8,378 nucleotides of DNA from DATLFS01 sp035540935 (GTDB taxonomy: Bacteria > Actinomycetota > CADDZG01 > WHSQ01), in NCBI GenBank assembly GCA_035540935.1, contig DATLFS010000079.1, positions 1-8,378 of the forward strand. The letters run 5' to 3'. The notes beneath the pieces are model-generated. The model was not told the origin of the DNA. It worked only from the letters and a program-made list of their open reading frames with translations, and ran no database searches. Below are positions 5,783 through 8,378 of this stretch, one piece after another. Position numbers and translations under genes: made by a program. Positions within the stretch are counted from its first letter, which is position 1. Each line of letters begins with the position of its first letter.

Positions 5783-7625
5783 AGGTGCGCCCGCGAGCAG
5801 GTCTCGCCGCCTCCTCGTAACCATCCTGATCGCTCTCACCTTCACCGCCGGTCTGCTCGTGGCGGCCCCTCGCCCGGCAGAGGCGATCGTCGGCGGAACC
5901 GCAGCCGACGCCTCCAACTACCCGTTTATGGCCGCCTTCAACGAGAACGGCGACCAGATCTGTGGGGCGAGCCTGATCGCGCCGCAGTGGGTGCTGACCG
6001 CGGCGCACTGCGTCGGCTCGACCAGCAACCCCTCCATCTACTCCTTCACCTTCGGGAAGTCGCACCTGAGCGACCGCGGCGGCGAGACGATCGCCGCGTC
6101 GCAGGTCATCGTCCACCCCCTCTACGCCTCGACCGGCGTGCACGACGTGGCGCTGTTCAAGCTCGAGCGTTCCTCGAGCTACGAGCCGCTCCGGGTCGCC
6201 CATCCCGAGAACGACCGGGAGCTGTGGGAGCCGGGCGACATGGCCCGGGTCATCGGCTACGGCGCGCAGGCGTTCCCCGGCTTCCTCGCCGACGACCAGC
6301 TCCGCCAGGTCGACGTCCCGGTGGTGGACGACTTCGACTGCCAGATGTTCAACCCGTTCGTCGACCCCGAGACCGAGGTCTGCGCGGGCGAGCCCTACGG
6401 GACGAAGGACGCCTGCCAGGGCGACTCCGGCGGTCCCCTCTTCGTCCGCGACTCAAGCGGCGCGCCGGTGCAGATGGGCGTCGTCTCCTGGGGCTGGGGC
6501 TGCGGCTACCCGACCCAGTACGGGGTCTACTCCCGGGTGGGCGACACGAAGCTCTACGACTGGATCCAACAGAACGTCGGCCCGAGCGCGCCCGTGGAGT
6601 CGCAGGAGCCCGAGTTCGAGACCGTGACGGTCGCGCCCCGGGGCCGCATCGCGGCGCAGAGCGTGAACTCCGTGACGCGCACGGAGTTCGTCCGCAGCTG
6701 CAGCACCAACCTCGTCACCCAGGGCGTCGACGCCTACGTGTGGAGCCTCCCTGAGGAGCTGTCGGTCGACGGCGCCGTCGCGCAGGTCGGCGGCTATTCG
6801 CCGGTCGGCTGGCCCGTCTACTGGGACCTCGACCTCAGGTTCTATTCCGCCGAGAACGGCGTCTGCACGCTCGTAGGCGACTCGCTCACCGACATGAAGA
6901 ACGAGCGCGCCGCGATCCCCGCGGGGACGGACTTCGTGCTCGCCACCGCGTGGGTCGGGGCGCACATCCCGGTGGAGCTCACCGTCGACGTGCCGATCAC
7001 CGACGGTGGCGGCGGCTCGGAGGCGGTGGCGACCTCCGTCGAGCTGTCGGCGGACAACCCCTCAAGCGCCCGCTTCCGCGAGGGAGTGGAGCTGAAGGCG
7101 CGCCTCACCGACGCCTCCGGCGATGCGATCGCCGGGCAGGCGATCCGCTTCGCGCTGGTGGATGCGGACGGTTCGGTCGTACAGATCGCGCCGGGATCGC
7201 CGACCAACGCCGACGGCATCAGCACGGCGAGCTTCGCGGTCGGAGTGCCTGCGGGTGACTACACCGTGAGGGCTTCGTTCGCCGGCGCGCCGAACGAGTA
7301 CCTCGAGTCGGACGACGAGGGTGACCTGACGGTCACGACCGCGGCCTCCGCTCTCTCGGTCACGGCGAGCGGCAACGGCGCGCAGAAGAAGGTGACGGCG
7401 ACACTCACCGACGCCGCCGACAGCCAGCCGCTGGCGGCGCGGACGGTGGAGATCTTCGGCAACTGCGAGCTGATCGGTACCGGCGAGACCGCGAGTGACG
7501 GGAGCTTCACGATGGAGGTACCGCCGAAGTACCGCAGCGCGGTGGCGCAGTTCTCGGCGAAGTTCGCCGGCGACACCGGCTCCGAGCGCTACTACTCGGC
7601 CTCACAGACGGGCGCCGTCTGCTAG
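5763..7625 (+). CDS. secreted trypsin-like serine protease (S1A) with C-terminal beta-sandwich domains
   Basis: A 620-residue exported protease. An Arg-rich n-region is followed by a hydrophobic core (17-35) and the AEA signal-peptidase site at 39-41. The mature IVGG begins right after it at residue 42. The S1A domain (about 42-272) has the complete triad: His82 in LTAAHC, Asp128 in HDVALFKL, Ser222 in GDSGGPL. Asp216, six residues before the serine, is the specificity-pocket aspartate, so cleavage after Arg/Lys is expected. Cysteines at 67/83 and around the serine loop fit conserved disulfides. Residues about 280-412 form a beta-rich domain resembling a pre-peptidase C-terminal domain. A TDGGGGSE linker follows, then two Ig-like domains (about 420-522 and 523-620; GDYTVRASFAG and AQFSAKFAGDTG motifs), probably for substrate or surface binding. 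TTG 5763 is preferred because GGGGGGA lies just upstream; TTG 5751 is in frame but has no ribosome site. The gene is strongly GC3-biased and ends at a clear terminator. Confidence 0.93.
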   Translation: MSTLIAEGAPASRSRRLLVTILIALTFTAGLLVAAPRPAEAIVGGTAADASNYPFMAAFNENGDQICGASLIAPQWVLTAAHCVGSTSNPSIYSFTFGKSHLSDRGGETIAASQVIVHPLYASTGVHDVALFKLERSSSYEPLRVAHPENDRELWEPGDMARVIGYGAQAFPGFLADDQLRQVDVPVVDDFDCQMFNPFVDPETEVCAGEPYGTKDACQGDSGGPLFVRDSSGAPVQMGVVSWGWGCGYPTQYGVYSRVGDTKLYDWIQQNVGPSAPVESQEPEFETVTVAPRGRIAAQSVNSVTRTEFVRSCSTNLVTQGVDAYVWSLPEELSVDGAVAQVGGYSPVGWPVYWDLDLRFYSAENGVCTLVGDSLTDMKNERAAIPAGTDFVLATAWVGAHIPVELTVDVPITDGGGGSEAVATSVELSADNPSSARFREGVELKARLTDASGDAIAGQAIRFALVDADGSVVQIAPGSPTNADGISTASFAVGVPAGDYTVRASFAGAPNEYLESDDEGDLTVTTAASALSVTASGNGAQKKVTATLTDAADSQPLAARTVEIFGNCELIGTGETASDGSFTMEVPPKYRSAVAQFSAKFAGDTGSERYYSASQTGAVC

Positions 7626-7663
7626 AGGGCACATCACCCCGAATCTGGAAAGGCCAGGGCTGG

Positions 7664-7700
7664 AAAGGGGCGCTCCCTCCGGGAGCGCCCCTTTCTCTAC
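7664..7700 (+). terminator. rho-independent terminator after the protease gene
   Basis: AAAGGGGCGCTCCC (7664-7677) and GGGAGCGCCCCTTT (7681-7694) form a perfect 14-bp stem with a TCC loop, extendable by G7663-C7695. A short pyrimidine tract TTTCTCT follows. It lies 38 bp after the protease stop codon. Confidence 0.9.
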
Positions 7701-7831
7701 TCCGGCGGCTCTCTCGCATCACCGATCGGGGCCGCAACTGGATGGATCAACCTGAACAGCGCATCACTGTCGCTCGAGTCTACGCGCAGTGAAATGTCAT
7801 GAGATCGGTTTCTCCGTTTAGCATCGTGGCG
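7695..7831. other. intergenic spacer with no recognised gene
   Basis: This stretch lies between the terminator and the right-hand gene. Apart from a possible -10 at 7819-7824 and an in-frame ATG at 7799 lacking a good ribosome site, I see no coding signal, repeat or RNA gene. Its base composition is more relaxed than that of the protease gene. Confidence 0.5.
7819..7824 (+). promoter_or_regulatory. putative -10 element for the right-hand gene
   Basis: TAGCAT matches TANNNT and is followed by exactly 7 nt and then GTG at 7832, which is in frame with ATG 7859. This is the same leaderless geometry as at the divergent pair near 790. A transcript from here would carry both arms of the inverted repeat 7841-7961. 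Confidence 0.35.
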
Positions 7832-7840
7832 GTGACGAAG

Positions 7841-7961
7841 GCTCCCTCGGAGAGGCTCATGGGCGACCTATTCAGGAAGCTTGTATTGGTAGTTGTGGGG
7901 ATCGCAGTACTTGGTCCGACCGCTTTGCCTACAGCTGTATCGGCTGCCTCTCCGAGGGAGC
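7841..7961 (+). repeat. perfect 16-bp inverted repeat enclosing the ribosome site and start codon
   Basis: GCTCCCTCGGAGAGGC (7841-7856) is the exact reverse complement of GCCTCTCCGAGGGAGC (7946-7961), with 89 nt between. The left arm contains the GGAGAGG ribosome site (7849-7855) of ATG 7859; the right arm lies in the codons around the predicted signal-peptidase site. In RNA the pairing would hide the ribosome site. As DNA, the two arms could instead be oppositely oriented protein-binding sites. A perfect 16-bp match at this distance is very unlikely by chance. Confidence 0.7.
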
Positions 7962-8378
7962 GCATCGTCGTCCTGCTGCGCCGAACGACGTCGGGCCCCT
8001 CCTCCTTCGAATTCAGCGCCTCCTTTCAACTGCACGAACGCGGTGCGTTCGTTGGATCTCTTGACGCTCACGTAGGCAAACGCGGTCCGTTGAAGGTGTG
8101 GCCCGGTCTCGTGACGTCCGTGTCGGGACGGGACGGCGTCTCTGTTTCAGTGAATGGATCGTCCGCAAATTCTTGTGACCGTCTGAATCTGTGTACGGGA
8201 AGCGACTTCGGTGGGGGTGGATACGCCATCACTTACGAAGACAAAGAAGGGTCTGATCCGGTGAACTTCGTCCTCGTGGTCGTCGAGGGCAAGGGCATTG
8301 TTCAGGAGTTCCGCGGAGTCGGGTGGACCTCAAGGGTGGTCGGCTGGCGGTACCGATACATCGACGGCAGTGAGGCAG
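7859..8378 (+). CDS. predicted secreted protein, unrecognised, truncated at right edge
   Basis: An open frame of 173 codons with no stop before the window end. From ATG 7859 the protein starts MGDLFRKLVLVVVGIAVLG, a basic n-region and hydrophobic core of a signal peptide, with cleavage likely after TAVSA (residue 29). The mature part is beta-rich with alternating small and polar residues (FEFSASFQLHERGAFVGSL, GVSVSVNGSS), a short cysteine pair (SCDRLNLC), a glycine run (DFGGGGYAI) and a hydrophobic NFVLVVVEGKG segment. I recognise no family. ATG 7859 is chosen because GGAG (7849-7852) is 6 nt upstream. GTG 7832 (leaderless, 7 nt after TAGCAT) and ATG 7799 are in-frame alternatives adding 9 or 20 residues. 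GC3 is relaxed compared with the protease gene, and the 16-bp inverted repeat spans the translation start region. Confidence 0.75.
   Translation, partial: MGDLFRKLVLVVVGIAVLGPTALPTAVSAASPRERIVVLLRRTTSGPSSFEFSASFQLHERGAFVGSLDAHVGKRGPLKVWPGLVTSVSGRDGVSVSVNGSSANSCDRLNLCTGSDFGGGGYAITYEDKEGSDPVNFVLVVVEGKGIVQEFRGVGWTSRVVGWRYRYIDGSEA

Noticed and set aside
5355..6203. 282-codon minus-strand frame over the protease start
   Set aside because: It is antisense to the protease signal peptide and catalytic His and shows no recognisable features.
1..8378. tRNA, rRNA, CRISPR array, insertion sequence or phage genes
   Set aside because: No cloverleaf, rRNA-like stretch, regularly spaced repeat, transposase or integrase motif was seen on either strand.

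Overview
The window comes from a high-GC bacterium, most likely an actinobacterium. Thermoleophilia (Solirubrobacterales/Gaiellales-like) would fit, but that placement is inferred from codon use and gene families and cannot be proven here. The evidence is strong G/C preference at third codon positions, GTG/TTG starts, TANNNT -10 motifs placed for leaderless transcripts, and actinobacterial-type families: an amino acid deaminase/aldolase, an LppX/LprG-like membrane protein linked to a sigma factor, and a PKD-like secreted protein.

Layout. (1) 1-766 minus: the N-terminal part of a PLP-dependent amino acid deaminase/aldolase of the alanine racemase fold, running off the left edge. (2) 813-2012 plus: an M28 zinc peptidase with all metal ligands and hydrophobic insertions. 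These two genes diverge from a 46-bp gap in which each GTG start has its own TANNNT hexamer exactly 7 nt upstream. (3) 2044-3817 minus: an ECF-type sigma factor followed, with an 8-bp overlap, by a single-pass membrane protein with an LppX-like outer domain, which is a candidate regulator of the sigma factor. (4) 3984-5458 plus: a small membrane-anchored NTF2-like protein overlapping a secreted PKD-like protein; the second gene is compositionally mosaic. (5) 5540-7625 plus: a small ORF with a strong ribosome binding site, then a secreted trypsin-family protease with C-terminal beta-sandwich domains, closed by a textbook terminator at 7664-7694. (6) From about 7859 to the right edge, plus: the start of an unrecognised secreted protein. 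Its ribosome binding site lies inside a perfect 16-bp inverted repeat whose other arm is in the signal-peptide region.

Composition. Segments 1-2012 and about 4860-7625 are extremely GC3-rich and carry many copies of the palindrome GGCGCGCC (15 in the window by hand count, 11 of them extended to CGGCGCGCCG). Segments 2044-4860 and 7700-8378 have relaxed GC3 and only one copy between them, which suggests more recently acquired or faster-evolving DNA.

Functional theme. Most of the complete genes concern the cell envelope or exterior: a membrane peptidase, a sigma/transmembrane sensor pair, a membrane NTF2-like protein, a secreted PKD-like protein and a secreted protease. No mobile element, tRNA, rRNA or CRISPR array was seen.
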